Shown piece after piece: positions 41,512-50,005 of a stretch of DNA of 64,000 nucleotides. The notes beneath the pieces are model-generated. The model was not told where the DNA came from. It searched no databases and was given only the letters and a program-made list of their open reading frames with translations. Positions within the stretch are counted from its first letter, which is position 1; every line of letters starts with the position of its first letter. The stretch comes from Geomesophilobacter sediminis (GTDB taxonomy: Bacteria; Desulfobacterota; Desulfuromonadia; Geobacterales; Geobacteraceae): positions 186,001 to 250,000 of the forward strand of contig NZ_JAEMHM010000006.1 of NCBI RefSeq assembly GCF_016458275.1, read 5' to 3'. Position numbers and translations under genes: made by a program.

Positions 41512-42222
41512 TTATGCGGAGAGGGCATCGGCGGCGCCTCGCACCAGCTTTCCCGCCGGACCAAAACCCAGATTTGCGACGACGTCTACGATCGAGAGGT
41601 AGGGTACGAACTCGGCGGCACCCCTTTGCGGGTAGGGGGACGGGTGGTAGTCGTGGTATGCCACGTCCACGGTAGTTCCGCTGAAAACCTGTTCCTCTTC
41701 GATATATTCCCTCGAGCCCCGCGCGCTCAGGTAGGTGGTGGCGCCGACTTCACGGCATAGCGCGAGAAGGTGCTCAGATTTCTTCCCATGTACTGCGAGG
41801 TCGCTGCTTCGCCTGAACGGAGTGGTGATTCCGAAACGACTGCAGAAAGCGCTGATGATGGTGATGTTGAGCTCGGCGAGCCCCGCCCCACAGCCGGCAA
41901 GTGCGTCGGTCACTGGGGCGATTGCCTCGGCACCGAAAGGATGCTTGCGGTAGGCGTGGGCCAACGTGTTAACGTGCTTTTCCCGCCACTGCTGTGAGTC
42001 ATCCACCAGCACCTCCCAGATCAGCTGCTCCCTTTTTCCCTTGCACTGAACCGGGACCGAAAGAAAGTGTTCACTTCCCGAGAGCATGATCCGGTTTCGT
42101 TGCTGCCACGATCTTTTCGCGAACTGGACGTCGTCCAGAAAGATGAATAGATCAGCTTGGTGAATCATGTTGAAGTAGCCGGACCAGGGGAGATAGGTCG
42201 GCTGCATTATAGCAACCTTCAT
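41512..42222 (-). CDS. WbqC family protein
   Basis: 236-aa WbqC-like protein beginning MKVAIMQPTYLPWSGYFNMI, with FIFLDDVQFAKRSWQQRN, and SEHLLALCREVGATTYLSA. The family occurs in O-antigen and flagellin-sugar clusters and is thought to act in sugar modification; its reaction is not established to my knowledge. AAGGAAATCC precedes ATG 42222, and the start overlaps the preceding acetyltransferase by 4 bases (ATGA). Confidence 0.9.
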   Translation of the reverse strand: MKVAIMQPTYLPWSGYFNMIHQADLFIFLDDVQFAKRSWQQRNRIMLSGSEHFLSVPVQCKGKREQLIWEVLVDDSQQWREKHVNTLAHAYRKHPFGAEAIAPVTDALAGCGAGLAELNITIISAFCSRFGITTPFRRSSDLAVHGKKSEHLLALCREVGATTYLSARGSREYIEEEQVFSGTTVDVAYHDYHPSPYPQRGAAEFVPYLSIVDVVANLGFGPAGKLVRGAADALSA

Positions 42223-42773
42223 GGATTTCCTTTCGGGCAGAGGGCGCGCCAGCGGTCCGCCGGCAGCTCCATGTGCAGGATTTTGATGCTGCGGTCCCCC
42301 CATTCGAGGCAGCCGTCGCAGGGGGTGACCTGGAAACCCGACCTCTGGTAGAGCGCAACTGCCTTTTCGTTGAATTCCGCGACGTGCAGATAGATCAGCT
42401 CCAGGGAGAGCTCCCCGAACCCTTTCTCGATCAAGAGAGAGGTCGCGCTGTTGCCGATCCCCTTTCCGTGATGCTGATAGCTACCCAGGTAGATCCAGAG
42501 CTCCGCGCGCCGCCGGATCGGGTCGAGGTGCTTGAACCCGCAGTTCCCCACGTGGGTCCCCGCGAAGGTAATGGCGTAGAGGGCCTGGGTCTGGTCGGTC
42601 AACAGCTTGGCAAAATATTGCCGGTGCCCCTCTGGGGTGATCTCCCCCCTGAGGAGAAAATCGTGCCGCAACTGCGGGTTGGTCACCCAGTCATAGGTGG
42701 CATCGATGTGGCGTGGCTCGAAGGGAATCAGTTCAGTCCCTGCTCGCGTCGGCGTTTGCGGGGCCTCGATCAT
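42219..42773 (-). CDS. pseH: GNAT acetyltransferase, probable PseH
   Basis: 184-aa GNAT N-acetyltransferase: LIPFEPRHIDATYDWVTNPQ, ELWIYLGSYQHHGKGIGNSA (acetyl-CoA loop) and LYQRSGFQ. In the pathway, PseH acetylates the 4-amino group of UDP-4-amino-4,6-dideoxy-L-AltNAc. The assignment rests on fold plus presence of all other Pse steps in this operon. It starts 12 bases after the radical SAM gene. Confidence 0.85.
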   Translation of the reverse strand: MIEAPQTPTRAGTELIPFEPRHIDATYDWVTNPQLRHDFLLRGEITPEGHRQYFAKLLTDQTQALYAITFAGTHVGNCGFKHLDPIRRRAELWIYLGSYQHHGKGIGNSATSLLIEKGFGELSLELIYLHVAEFNEKAVALYQRSGFQVTPCDGCLEWGDRSIKILHMELPADRWRALCPKGNP

Positions 42774-42785
42774 GGCGCATCCTCG

Positions 42786-43940
42786 TTACTGGTTCGAAAC
42801 TATCTTAGGGGTAAACCTCTTGTTGTAGCCGGTCATGATCTTCCATTCGCTGCAAGGTCCGCACAGCGGATGCTTTAGCAGCTTCTCGCCACACTCCTTG
42901 TGCATGGCGACGAACTCCGCCCACTGCGGAGAGTCGAAAATCTCCTTGATGGAGCTCTGCGTGACGTTCCCCATTTTGGTGTAGCTCGCGTTGATGTCAC
43001 AGATGCAGGGGACGACGTCGCCGTTTACGTAGATCATGGCGCGCCGCCACACTCCGCGCGGGCATACCAAACGGTCTCCCCCGTCGCCGTCGCCCAAAAT
43101 GTGCTTCTCCACGTAGGCCGAGTTCTGTTTCAGCTGGCCCCCAAAATCCTCAAGTGACGAGGAGATGACGATATCGCAGGAGTCGATGTACTCCTTGACG
43201 AATTCCTCGAGCTTGTCGTGGGTTCCTTCCTGCTCGACGAACTGCAGCATGATGAACGGGGTCCTCTTAGTCCGGAACCGTTTGAGATTCTGCAGCGCCT
43301 TGATCGTCTGGGAAAGTTCGGCCCCCCCGGTTACGTTGCGATAGGTCTCGGCGTCCTGGGCATTGAAGGAAAGGACGAGATAGGTGAGGCTGGAATCCAT
43401 GATCTTGCGGATCATCTTCTCGTCGAGCCGGCTCCCGTTGGTGGCGAGCTGAGTTGGGAACGGCGTGTCTAGCTTCCCGATGTAGTCGAGCATGAACCCG
43501 AAGTCGGGGTGCAGCGTTGACTCTCCGAGGCGGTACAGGTCGACCTTGTTCACCGCCGTTACCTTGGAGAACTCATGGATCTCATCGACGATCTTGCAAA
43601 AAAGCTCCCGGCTCATGAACTCCTTCTTCCGGGTCATCACCGACCGAGGACACATCTTGCACGAGAAGTTGCAGTGGTTAGTGAGCTCCAGCGAGAAGCG
43701 GTCCGGGAAAATCATGTCGTTGTTAATCACGGTCATGAACTGCCCGAAGACGCCGGGAAGCCCGAGCTTCCGGGAGGCGTAGTAGACCTCCGGCTTCTCC
43801 ACGATCTCGCAATTGCTATTGAGGATCGCCATGCTGGTCTTCCCTGTTTCGGCCTGCTTCTTCATTTCCTGCTCAATCAGCTCTTGCGGGATCGTGGCAA
43901 GAGGGGGAGCGACGATGGCGTCAAAGTTGAAGTAAATCAA
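42786..43940 (-). CDS. Radical SAM/SPASM enzyme in the sugar operon
   Basis: 384-aa enzyme. The radical SAM cluster is Cys90-x3-Cys94-x2-Cys97 (CNFSCKMC), followed by GEPL-like YRLGESTLHPD, TNGSRLDE and LSFNAQDAETY. A C-terminal SPASM region carries extra cysteines (VCPRGVWRRAMIYVNGD, VPCICD, then KHPLCGPCSEW). The first 80 residues lack recognised motifs. Substrate unknown; the operon suggests a sugar nucleotide, a flagellin residue or the methyltransferase's product. Rich ribosome-binding site AAAGGAGTCCCCC at its start. Confidence 0.88.
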   Translation of the reverse strand: MIYFNFDAIVAPPLATIPQELIEQEMKKQAETGKTSMAILNSNCEIVEKPEVYYASRKLGLPGVFGQFMTVINNDMIFPDRFSLELTNHCNFSCKMCPRSVMTRKKEFMSRELFCKIVDEIHEFSKVTAVNKVDLYRLGESTLHPDFGFMLDYIGKLDTPFPTQLATNGSRLDEKMIRKIMDSSLTYLVLSFNAQDAETYRNVTGGAELSQTIKALQNLKRFRTKRTPFIMLQFVEQEGTHDKLEEFVKEYIDSCDIVISSSLEDFGGQLKQNSAYVEKHILGDGDGGDRLVCPRGVWRRAMIYVNGDVVPCICDINASYTKMGNVTQSSIKEIFDSPQWAEFVAMHKECGEKLLKHPLCGPCSEWKIMTGYNKRFTPKIVSNQ

Positions 43941-43958
43941 GGGGGACTCCTTTTTTCG

Positions 43959-44849
43959 TTACTTCTTGAAATAAGCGATTAGCTCGCGCCCGATGCCGAG
44001 CTCGAAGAAGCGGGCGTAAAGGTCCCGCTTCAGGTCCAGCTTTTCCGCATCCCTGAAGACGTACTCGAAGTTGACGCGCTGAGAATGGATCGATTTACCC
44101 ACTGCCGGTTCCTCGACATAGTTCAGCCCCATCATGAGGTACATCTCAAGGGGGAACGTGACCGTCCCGCCGATGAAGGTGAAGCCGGCCTTGCCCACCA
44201 GTCGGAGCAGGCTCTCCCGGTCGAAGTAGTTGATGTGGTCGGGGTGCGATATCCAGTACGGGCGGAAGTTCCGGCTTTCCTGAAGCATCGTCTGCAGCGG
44301 GCTGAAATCGTTAGGGACCTTCACCTGAAGGATCCCGCCCTCTTCGAGCAAGTGGTCATAGATCTCACGGCAGACCGATTGCGGCTCGATCACGTGCTCC
44401 AGCACGTTGTTCAGCGTGACGACGGAGAAACGCTTCCCGGCGAAGAGTCGGTGGTCGAACTCCTGCTCGTGGATCGTTATGCCGTGCTGGCGCGCGAAAT
44501 CGCTGATCCCGGAGAGGCTAGGCTCGACCCCGGTTACTTCCCATCCCGCATCGTGGCAGTACTTGAGGAAAAGCCCGCTGCCGCACCCAATGTCCAACAG
44601 ACTCCTGGCGCCGGACCCGACGTGCCTGCCGATTTCCGCGAGGTACTCAGAGAAACAGAAGTTCAGGTAGTCGTTGTCGGCCAGCTGCTTCTCGTAGTAG
44701 TCGTCCTGCGTGGTGACGAAATACTGTTTCTTATAAAAGGAGGCGATGAACTCCTTGTCGGGGACCGGGAGTAGGTGGCGGTACCCGCACACCGTGCAGT
44801 CGATCACCCTCACGTCATCCTTGCTGCAGATGATTTCTCCTGAATGCAT
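43959..44849 (-). CDS. Class I SAM methyltransferase with N-terminal cysteine knuckle
   Basis: 296 aa. An N-terminal zinc-ribbon-like motif (Cys8, Cys18, Cys21; CTVCGYRHL) precedes a Rossmann methyltransferase: LLDIGCGSGLFLKYCHDAGW, VTGVEPSLSG, VTLNNVLEHVIEP. Such cysteine-headed methyltransferases are common in polysaccharide clusters and may methylate a sugar or a methylthio group. Start at 44849 is favoured by GAGGTGCGAA; ATG 44861 would give an ATGA overlap with pseG and add four residues. Confidence 0.85.
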   Translation of the reverse strand: MHSGEIICSKDDVRVIDCTVCGYRHLLPVPDKEFIASFYKKQYFVTTQDDYYEKQLADNDYLNFCFSEYLAEIGRHVGSGARSLLDIGCGSGLFLKYCHDAGWEVTGVEPSLSGISDFARQHGITIHEQEFDHRLFAGKRFSVVTLNNVLEHVIEPQSVCREIYDHLLEEGGILQVKVPNDFSPLQTMLQESRNFRPYWISHPDHINYFDRESLLRLVGKAGFTFIGGTVTFPLEMYLMMGLNYVEEPAVGKSIHSQRVNFEYVFRDAEKLDLKRDLYARFFELGIGRELIAYFKK

Positions 44850-44857
44850 TTCGCACC

Positions 44858-45907
44858 TCATTGCAACGAAAGTAAGGCGAGTTGTTCAGCGCAGCGTTCG
44901 GCTCCCTTGCCGTCGACGAGCTCCATGGATTTCGTCGTAAAACCTCTGAGGAGGGGGGCGTCGGCCATTACCCGCTGAAGGAGCTCCGCCAGTTGCTTCT
45001 CCGTTAGCTCGCCTGCATGCCCCGCGTGAAGCAGTACTCCGCATCCCGCGAGATGGTTGATCGGCTCAATCTGGTTTGCCGCAGTGGTGATCACGACCGA
45101 AGGGAGGCCCAAGCAGCATCTTTCCCAGGTGGCAGATCCGGCGGTTCCGACAAAAAGATCCGCCTCACTCATCAGCTCCGCCATGTTTTCCACGTAGAAA
45201 AAGGTGCGTCCGGCTGGAAACTCCGCGACCAGTCTCCCGATCTCTTCCTTCAGGGGGGTGTGCCCTCCGACGACGACATCGACGGCCAAGGATTTACTGT
45301 TCCTTGCCAGCGCCCGCAGCGCCTTCGCTGTCTCGCCGGTCGTGTCGTTGCCGCCGAAATAGATCAGCACCCTCTTCACGCCTCCACCCCGCTCACGCAG
45401 GACGGCCCGCGCCGCAGCGAATTGTGGTCGCAAGAGGGCGAACCGGGGGCCTAGGAGGTTGACGCACCCCTTTGGGAGGTGTGGAAGGTAACGTGCCTCG
45501 GCGTTGGTAAAGAAGTTCTGGTCCAGCAGAAGGTCACAGTCGTGGTCGCGGTCGGCCAGGTCGTCGATCGCCATGATCCTTGCGGCGTTGCAACGCATGG
45601 CAGTTTCCCACCCTTGGCCCAGTCCGTAATGGTCGACGATCAGCCAGTCCAGCTTTTCAGCTGCCAAACGGGCCGACGTTTGCGCGGCGTCTTCCTCAAA
45701 CGAAGGTGCCGCAGCGGCAAAATCCGGCAGGCGTATCGTCGGGTAACCGCAGTTTTCCACAACGTCACAGAGGTGGCCGGGGAACTCCCTGGAGATAAAA
45801 CAAACAGTGGCTCCACCCGCACGAAGCACATCGGCAAGGGTCAGGGTGCGGATCACGTGCCCTGAGCCAATCTTGGCCGATGCATCGGCGCGCACCGCGA
45901 CTTTCAT
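44858..45907 (-). CDS. pseG: UDP-2,4-diacetamido-2,4,6-trideoxy-beta-L-altropyranose hydrolase PseG
   Basis: 349-aa GT-B-fold hydrolase that releases UDP, the fourth enzymatic step. The N-terminal MKVAVRADASAKIGSGHVIR places His17 where the catalytic base of Campylobacter PseG lies. DWLIVDHYGLGQGWE, IAIDDLADRDHDCDLLLDQN-like and SEADLFVGTAGSATWE, ERCCLGLPSVV blocks follow. ATGA overlap with pseF upstream. Confidence 0.93.
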   Translation of the reverse strand: MKVAVRADASAKIGSGHVIRTLTLADVLRAGGATVCFISREFPGHLCDVVENCGYPTIRLPDFAAAAPSFEEDAAQTSARLAAEKLDWLIVDHYGLGQGWETAMRCNAARIMAIDDLADRDHDCDLLLDQNFFTNAEARYLPHLPKGCVNLLGPRFALLRPQFAAARAVLRERGGGVKRVLIYFGGNDTTGETAKALRALARNSKSLAVDVVVGGHTPLKEEIGRLVAEFPAGRTFFYVENMAELMSEADLFVGTAGSATWERCCLGLPSVVITTAANQIEPINHLAGCGVLLHAGHAGELTEKQLAELLQRVMADAPLLRGFTTKSMELVDGKGAERCAEQLALLSLQ

Positions 45908-46605
45908 AATGTTTCGGCTAACTGGCGCCATGCCCGGAACATCAGCTCCGCCCTTGTCCAGTCCTCAGGCGTGTCTATGTCTTGGACAAGGTGGCGTGGC
46001 AGGATCACCGGAACGGAGGCGGGAGAGAAAGCGACTGTGCCGTTCAGGAAAGCATCGGATCGTCCCCACAGAAATTGTCCGGCATCGTGGTAGGTCTCCT
46101 CCAGATCCTGTGAGCGGGTGAAGACGTGTTCAGGATAGAGCGGTTCCACCGTCCCGTCGGGACGAAGCCGGATCGCGCGCTGAACCGGGAACGCGAACGA
46201 AGTGACGGCAAAGGCGTAGCTCTTGCCGGTGGCGACCAGCTTCTCGTAACCTTCCTGCAAAAAGGAGGGCTGGAGGAACGGCGCAGTTGCATAGATGCAG
46301 CAGGCGTGGCTGATGGGAGTCCCCTGGGTCGCAAACCACTCGATCGCATGCTTTACCACATCGCTGGTCCCGGTGTGGTCGTCGGCCAGTTGTTTCGGGC
46401 GCAGGAAAGGGATGTCGGCTCCGAAAGACCTTGCCACCTCCGCTATTTCTTCATCATCGGTTGAGACCACGATACGATCGAACAGCCCGCACTCCCGTGC
46501 CGCCTCAATGGAGTAGCCGATGATCGGTTTGCCCGCGAAGGCTCTGATATTCTTGCGCGGAATCCGCTTGCTTCCGCCGCGGGCGGGTATCAGTGCCAAA
46601 TTCAT
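45904..46605 (-). CDS. pseF: Pseudaminic acid cytidylyltransferase PseF
   Basis: 233-aa CMP-sugar synthetase. The CTP loop LALIPARGGSKRIPRKNIRA, VVSTDDEEIAEVA, HACCIYATAPFL and the closing DIDTPEDW are typical. It activates pseudaminic acid with CTP for the Maf transferase encoded at the operon's end. Overlaps pseC by 4 bases and pseG by 4 bases. Confidence 0.94.
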   Translation of the reverse strand: MNLALIPARGGSKRIPRKNIRAFAGKPIIGYSIEAARECGLFDRIVVSTDDEEIAEVARSFGADIPFLRPKQLADDHTGTSDVVKHAIEWFATQGTPISHACCIYATAPFLQPSFLQEGYEKLVATGKSYAFAVTSFAFPVQRAIRLRPDGTVEPLYPEHVFTRSQDLEETYHDAGQFLWGRSDAFLNGTVAFSPASVPVILPRHLVQDIDTPEDWTRAELMFRAWRQLAETL

Positions 46606-47756
46606 CGCACTACCTCCTTTACCGCCTTGATGACTTGGTCCTGCTCCTCGTAGGTGAGTGAGTAGTAGAGGGGGAGGGTGATCGCTTCGGCATAGTACGC
46701 TTCGGCCTGCGGGAAGTCACCTTCCCGGAAACCGAGCTCCCGGTAGTACGGCTGGGTGTGCACCGGGATGTAGTGCACGTTCACCAGGATGCCGCGGGCG
46801 CGCAGGGCCTCGAAAACCTCGCGGCGCCCCTTTCCCGGCCGCTGCGGCACTTTGATCACGTAGAGGTGGAACGCCGAGTAGCTGTCGGGGTGCTGCCAGG
46901 GAAGGGTCACCGGGAGCTCCCGAAGGGCGTCGTCGTAGCGCCGCACCAGCTCGTGGCGGCGTGCCACGAACTCGTCGAGACGGGTCATCTGGCTGGCGCC
47001 CAGGGCCGCCTGAAGGTCGGTCATGCGGTAGTTGAAGCCGAGCTCGATCTGCTCGTAGTACCAAGGTCCCTGGGATGCGCCGTGCATCAGGGAGGGATCT
47101 CGGGTGATGCCGTGGCTGCGCAGCCGGACCAGGCGCTCGTTGAGCTCGGCGCTTCTGGTAAGGACCATGCCTCCTTCGGCGGTGGTGACGATCTTGACCG
47201 GGTGGAAGCTGAAGACGGTCAGGTCGGAGTAACGGCAATTGCCGACCGGCTCACCCCGGTAGCGACCGCCGATGGCGTGGGAGGCATCCTCGATGACCTT
47301 GAACCCGTATTGCTTGGCCAACGCGTCGATCCCGGCCATGTCGCAGGACTGCCCGGCGAAGTGCACCGGGATCACCACCTTGGGGAGCTTTCCCGCCGCG
47401 GCGGCCTGCGCAAGCTTTTCCGCCAGCCGCTCCACGCTCATGTTGTAGGTGCGGGGATCGATGTCGACGAAATCGACCGAGGCGCCGCAGTAGCGGGCGC
47501 AGTTGGCCGAGGCGACGAAGGTGTTGGGAGAGGTCCAGAGGGTGTCCCCGGGGCCGAGTCCCAGGGCGAGACAGGCGATGTGCAACGCGGAGGTCGCGCT
47601 GTTGACCGCGACGGCGTGGGGGACCCCGCAGTAGGCCGCGACGCAGCTTTCGAACCGCTCCACCGCGGGCCCCTGGGTGAGCCAGTCCGATTGGAGGACT
47701 TCGGTCACTGCGGCCACGTCGGCGGCGGAGATGCTCTGCCTCCCGTACGGTATCAC
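46602..47756 (-). CDS. pseC: UDP-4-amino-4,6-dideoxy-L-AltNAc transaminase PseC
   Basis: 384-aa DegT/DnrJ/EryC1-type PLP enzyme. Starts MIPYGRQSISAADVAAVTEV; the PLP lysine is Lys188 in SFHPVKIVTTAEGGM. GFNYRMTDLQAALG and YIPVHTQPYYRELGF complete the family. It aminates the 4-keto sugar produced by PseB. Overlaps pseB by 4 bases. Confidence 0.95.
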   Translation of the reverse strand: MIPYGRQSISAADVAAVTEVLQSDWLTQGPAVERFESCVAAYCGVPHAVAVNSATSALHIACLALGLGPGDTLWTSPNTFVASANCARYCGASVDFVDIDPRTYNMSVERLAEKLAQAAAAGKLPKVVIPVHFAGQSCDMAGIDALAKQYGFKVIEDASHAIGGRYRGEPVGNCRYSDLTVFSFHPVKIVTTAEGGMVLTRSAELNERLVRLRSHGITRDPSLMHGASQGPWYYEQIELGFNYRMTDLQAALGASQMTRLDEFVARRHELVRRYDDALRELPVTLPWQHPDSYSAFHLYVIKVPQRPGKGRREVFEALRARGILVNVHYIPVHTQPYYRELGFREGDFPQAEAYYAEAITLPLYYSLTYEEQDQVIKAVKEVVR

Positions 47757-48772
47757 AGCAACTTCGCCTTGAAGCTGGGATCGACGTGCTCGACCATGAG
47801 CTGGCGCAGCTCATCGACGGTGAGCCACTGGTCGTTGGTGCCGCTGTTGTAGGCGAAGCCGGGCTTGCAGGGCGCGCCGTTGAAGGTGCGGGCGAATTCC
47901 TGGGCGTCCCACATCGGGATCGACGGGAGGATGACGAAGTGCTTCTCGAACTCGATGGAGCTGATGGCATCGGTGGCGGTGATCATCTCCTCGTGGAGTT
48001 TTTCGCCGGGGCGGATGCCGATGATCTCGTGCTTGCAGCCCGGCGCGATCGCTTCGGCGACGTCGGTGATCCGGTAGCTCGGGATCTTGGGGACGAAGAT
48101 CTCGCCCCCCCACATCTGCTCCAGGGCGTGGAGCACGAGGTTGACGCCGTCGGTGAGGGTGATGTTGAAGCGGGTCATCCGCTCGTCGGTGATCGGGATC
48201 ACCCCCTCGGAGCGCTTGTTGAGGAAGAAGGGGATGACGGAACCGCGGCTCCCCATGACGTTGCCGTAGCGGACCACGGCGTACTTGATGTCGCGCTTTC
48301 CCTTGAAGTTGTTGGCGGCGACGAAGAGCTTGTCGGAGCAGAGCTTGGTGGCGCCGTAGAGGTTGATCGGGGCGGCGGCCTTGTCGGTGCTGAGCGCCAC
48401 CACCCTGCTGACCCCCTTGTCCATGGCCGCTTCGATGACGTTCTGGCCGCCCAGGATGTTGGTCTTGATCGCCTCGAACGGGTTGTATTCGCAGGCGGGA
48501 ACCTGCTTCAACGCCGCGGCATGGACCACGACGTCGATTCCCTCCATGGCGCGGGTGATCCGGTCTCGGTCCCGGACGTCGCCGATGAAGTAGCGGATCT
48601 GGCGGAATTTATCGGGCGGGAACTGCTGAGCCATCTCGTGCTGCTTCAGTTCGTCCCGGGAAAATACTACGAGGCGGTGGACTTCCGGGTAGCGCTGCAG
48701 GATGAGTTCGACGAACTTCTTGCCAAACGAACCGGTCCCGCCGGTGACCAGAATCGACTTTCCTTTGAGCAT
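47753..48772 (-). CDS. pseB: UDP-N-acetylglucosamine 4,6-dehydratase (inverting) PseB
   Basis: 339-aa extended SDR enzyme committing UDP-GlcNAc to pseudaminic acid. NAD loop GGTGSFG (11-17); catalytic Asp130-Lys131 (STDKA) and Tyr139-x3-Lys143 (NLYGATK) match the FlaA1/PseB arrangement; YNPFEAIKTNILGGQNV is diagnostic. First gene of the ten-gene operon, about 35 bases after the predicted sigma-54 start. CGGAGGTATCTGACAG precedes the ATG. Confidence 0.96.
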   Translation of the reverse strand: MLKGKSILVTGGTGSFGKKFVELILQRYPEVHRLVVFSRDELKQHEMAQQFPPDKFRQIRYFIGDVRDRDRITRAMEGIDVVVHAAALKQVPACEYNPFEAIKTNILGGQNVIEAAMDKGVSRVVALSTDKAAAPINLYGATKLCSDKLFVAANNFKGKRDIKYAVVRYGNVMGSRGSVIPFFLNKRSEGVIPITDERMTRFNITLTDGVNLVLHALEQMWGGEIFVPKIPSYRITDVAEAIAPGCKHEIIGIRPGEKLHEEMITATDAISSIEFEKHFVILPSIPMWDAQEFARTFNGAPCKPGFAYNSGTNDQWLTVDELRQLMVEHVDPSFKAKLL

Positions 48773-48818
48773 CTGTCAGATACCTCCGAAATTGGACCGC
48801 AATGGGTCGGAATTCAGG

Positions 48819-48837
48819 GAAGCAACTGCCATGCCAA
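48819..48837 (-). promoter_or_regulatory. Sigma-54 promoter of the pseudaminic acid operon
   Basis: On the minus strand, TTGGCATGGCAGTTGCTTC has GG and GC exactly 10 bases apart and matches TGGCAC-N5-TTGC. Predicted start is near 48808. Confidence 0.85.
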
Positions 48838-49031
48838 AGGCCGAAGGGGTTGAATATAGTGGAAAAACATCGATTTGAGGGGTGTTTGGGGGCGTCGGGG
48901 AACCAAGGGGGCGAGGAAATGCGGGAAGGGGTCAAAACTTTGAACGATAAAACTATGACAGAACCGGAGAGAATCAAACAATGAGGCCATGAGCCACTGA
49001 GCTCAATGAGGCAAGGCACATCCCGTGCGTG

Positions 49032-49058
49032 GGCCGCGTTGACAAACGAAACGCGACG
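49032..49058. repeat. Repeat family D palindrome, opposite orientation
   Basis: GGCCGCGTTGACAAACGAAA then CGCGAC; shares its core with 19245-19270 on the other strand. Confidence 0.65.
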
Positions 49059-49142
49059 GCTCCTGCACGACAAGACCCTGCGATCACGGAAAAAGGAGGG
49101 TGGTGGACCGCGGGCTGTCCGCCACTACGAGTTCGCATCACG

Positions 49143-49174
49143 AAAAAAGCCGGTCCGCTTGCGCCGACCGGCTT
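49143..49174 (-). terminator. Terminator of the flbD-motA-motB operon
   Basis: GCCGGTC (49149-49155) pairs with GACCGGC (49166-49172); on the minus strand it is followed by six T. Confidence 0.85.
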
Positions 49175-49177
49175 CTT

Positions 49178-50005
49178 CTATTCTTTCTTGGGCTCGGGGG
49201 TGATCGGCCCGCTGCCCAACGGTGCGCTTACCGGCCGCATTGCCGTCGGTTCCCGTCGCTCCTCCTGCTCGGAGAGGAGCACGATGTCCACGCGCCGGTT
49301 CTTTTTCCGCCCCTCCGCGCTGTCGTTGTCGGCGATGGGGCGGTATTCCCCGTAACCGGCGGCGGAAAGATGGTCCGGCTCGAAATCCTCTTTCATCATG
49401 TAGCGCAGCACGTTGGTGGCGCGTGCCGTGGAAAGCTCCCAGTTGGAAGGGAAGGCCGAGGTGCTGATGGGGATGTTGTCGGTATGCCCCTCCACCCGGA
49501 TGTCATTGGAATACTCGGACAGGGATTCGATGACGTCCTTGAGCAGCGTGACCGCGGAGGGTTTGATGGTGGCGCTTCCCGAGTCGAAGAAGCCTCCTTC
49601 CTTCAGGCTCACCACGAGACCGCGTTGATTCTGGGAGACGCTCACCTTGTCCTGGGCGCCGCTTTTGATCAGGAACGCCTCGAGCGAGGCCTTGGTGAGC
49701 TTGAATTCCTTGGTGGACCCACGGGTCTTGCCGCGCCGCATGGGGGTGGAGGTGGCCTTGCTGGGGGCCTGGGGGATCAGGTTCATCGCCCCGGACTCGA
49801 TGACGCTCGGGGTGGGGGCCGAGGACTGCGTGAACCCGAAGGAGTCGCGCATCGACGCCATGACTTCCTCGATCTTCTTCTTGTCCGTCTGGCTCATCGC
49901 GTACAGGGTGACGAACACGGCGAAGAGAAGCGTGATGAAGTCCGCGTAGGAGACCAGCCACCGCTCGTGGTTAGGTTCCTTCTCGTGCTCCTTTTTTCTG
50001 GCCAT
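49178..50005 (-). CDS. motB: Flagellar stator protein MotB
   Basis: 275-aa proton-channel stator subunit. One N-terminal membrane helix with the proton-binding Asp22 (LVSYADFITLLFAVFVTLYA), a Ser/Thr/Arg-rich linker, then an OmpA-type peptidoglycan-binding domain (VEGHTDNIPI, NWELSTARATNVLRYM, ENRR-like KKNRRVDI). GAAGGGCAAATAG precedes the ATG, which abuts the motA stop. Confidence 0.95.
   Translation of the reverse strand: MARKKEHEKEPNHERWLVSYADFITLLFAVFVTLYAMSQTDKKKIEEVMASMRDSFGFTQSSAPTPSVIESGAMNLIPQAPSKATSTPMRRGKTRGSTKEFKLTKASLEAFLIKSGAQDKVSVSQNQRGLVVSLKEGGFFDSGSATIKPSAVTLLKDVIESLSEYSNDIRVEGHTDNIPISTSAFPSNWELSTARATNVLRYMMKEDFEPDHLSAAGYGEYRPIADNDSAEGRKKNRRVDIVLLSEQEERREPTAMRPVSAPLGSGPITPEPKKE

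Larger units (their letters stand above)
48773..49177. other. 405-base gap between pseB and motB
   Basis: No gene. It contains the pse-operon sigma-54 promoter (48819-48837), featureless AT-richer sequence to about 49000, a family D palindrome (49032-49058), and the mot operon terminator (49143-49174). Confidence 0.75.

Noticed and set aside
48850-49020. Small gene between pseB and motB
   Set aside because: Short frames here have no ribosome-binding site or conserved pattern and overlap the family D repeat.
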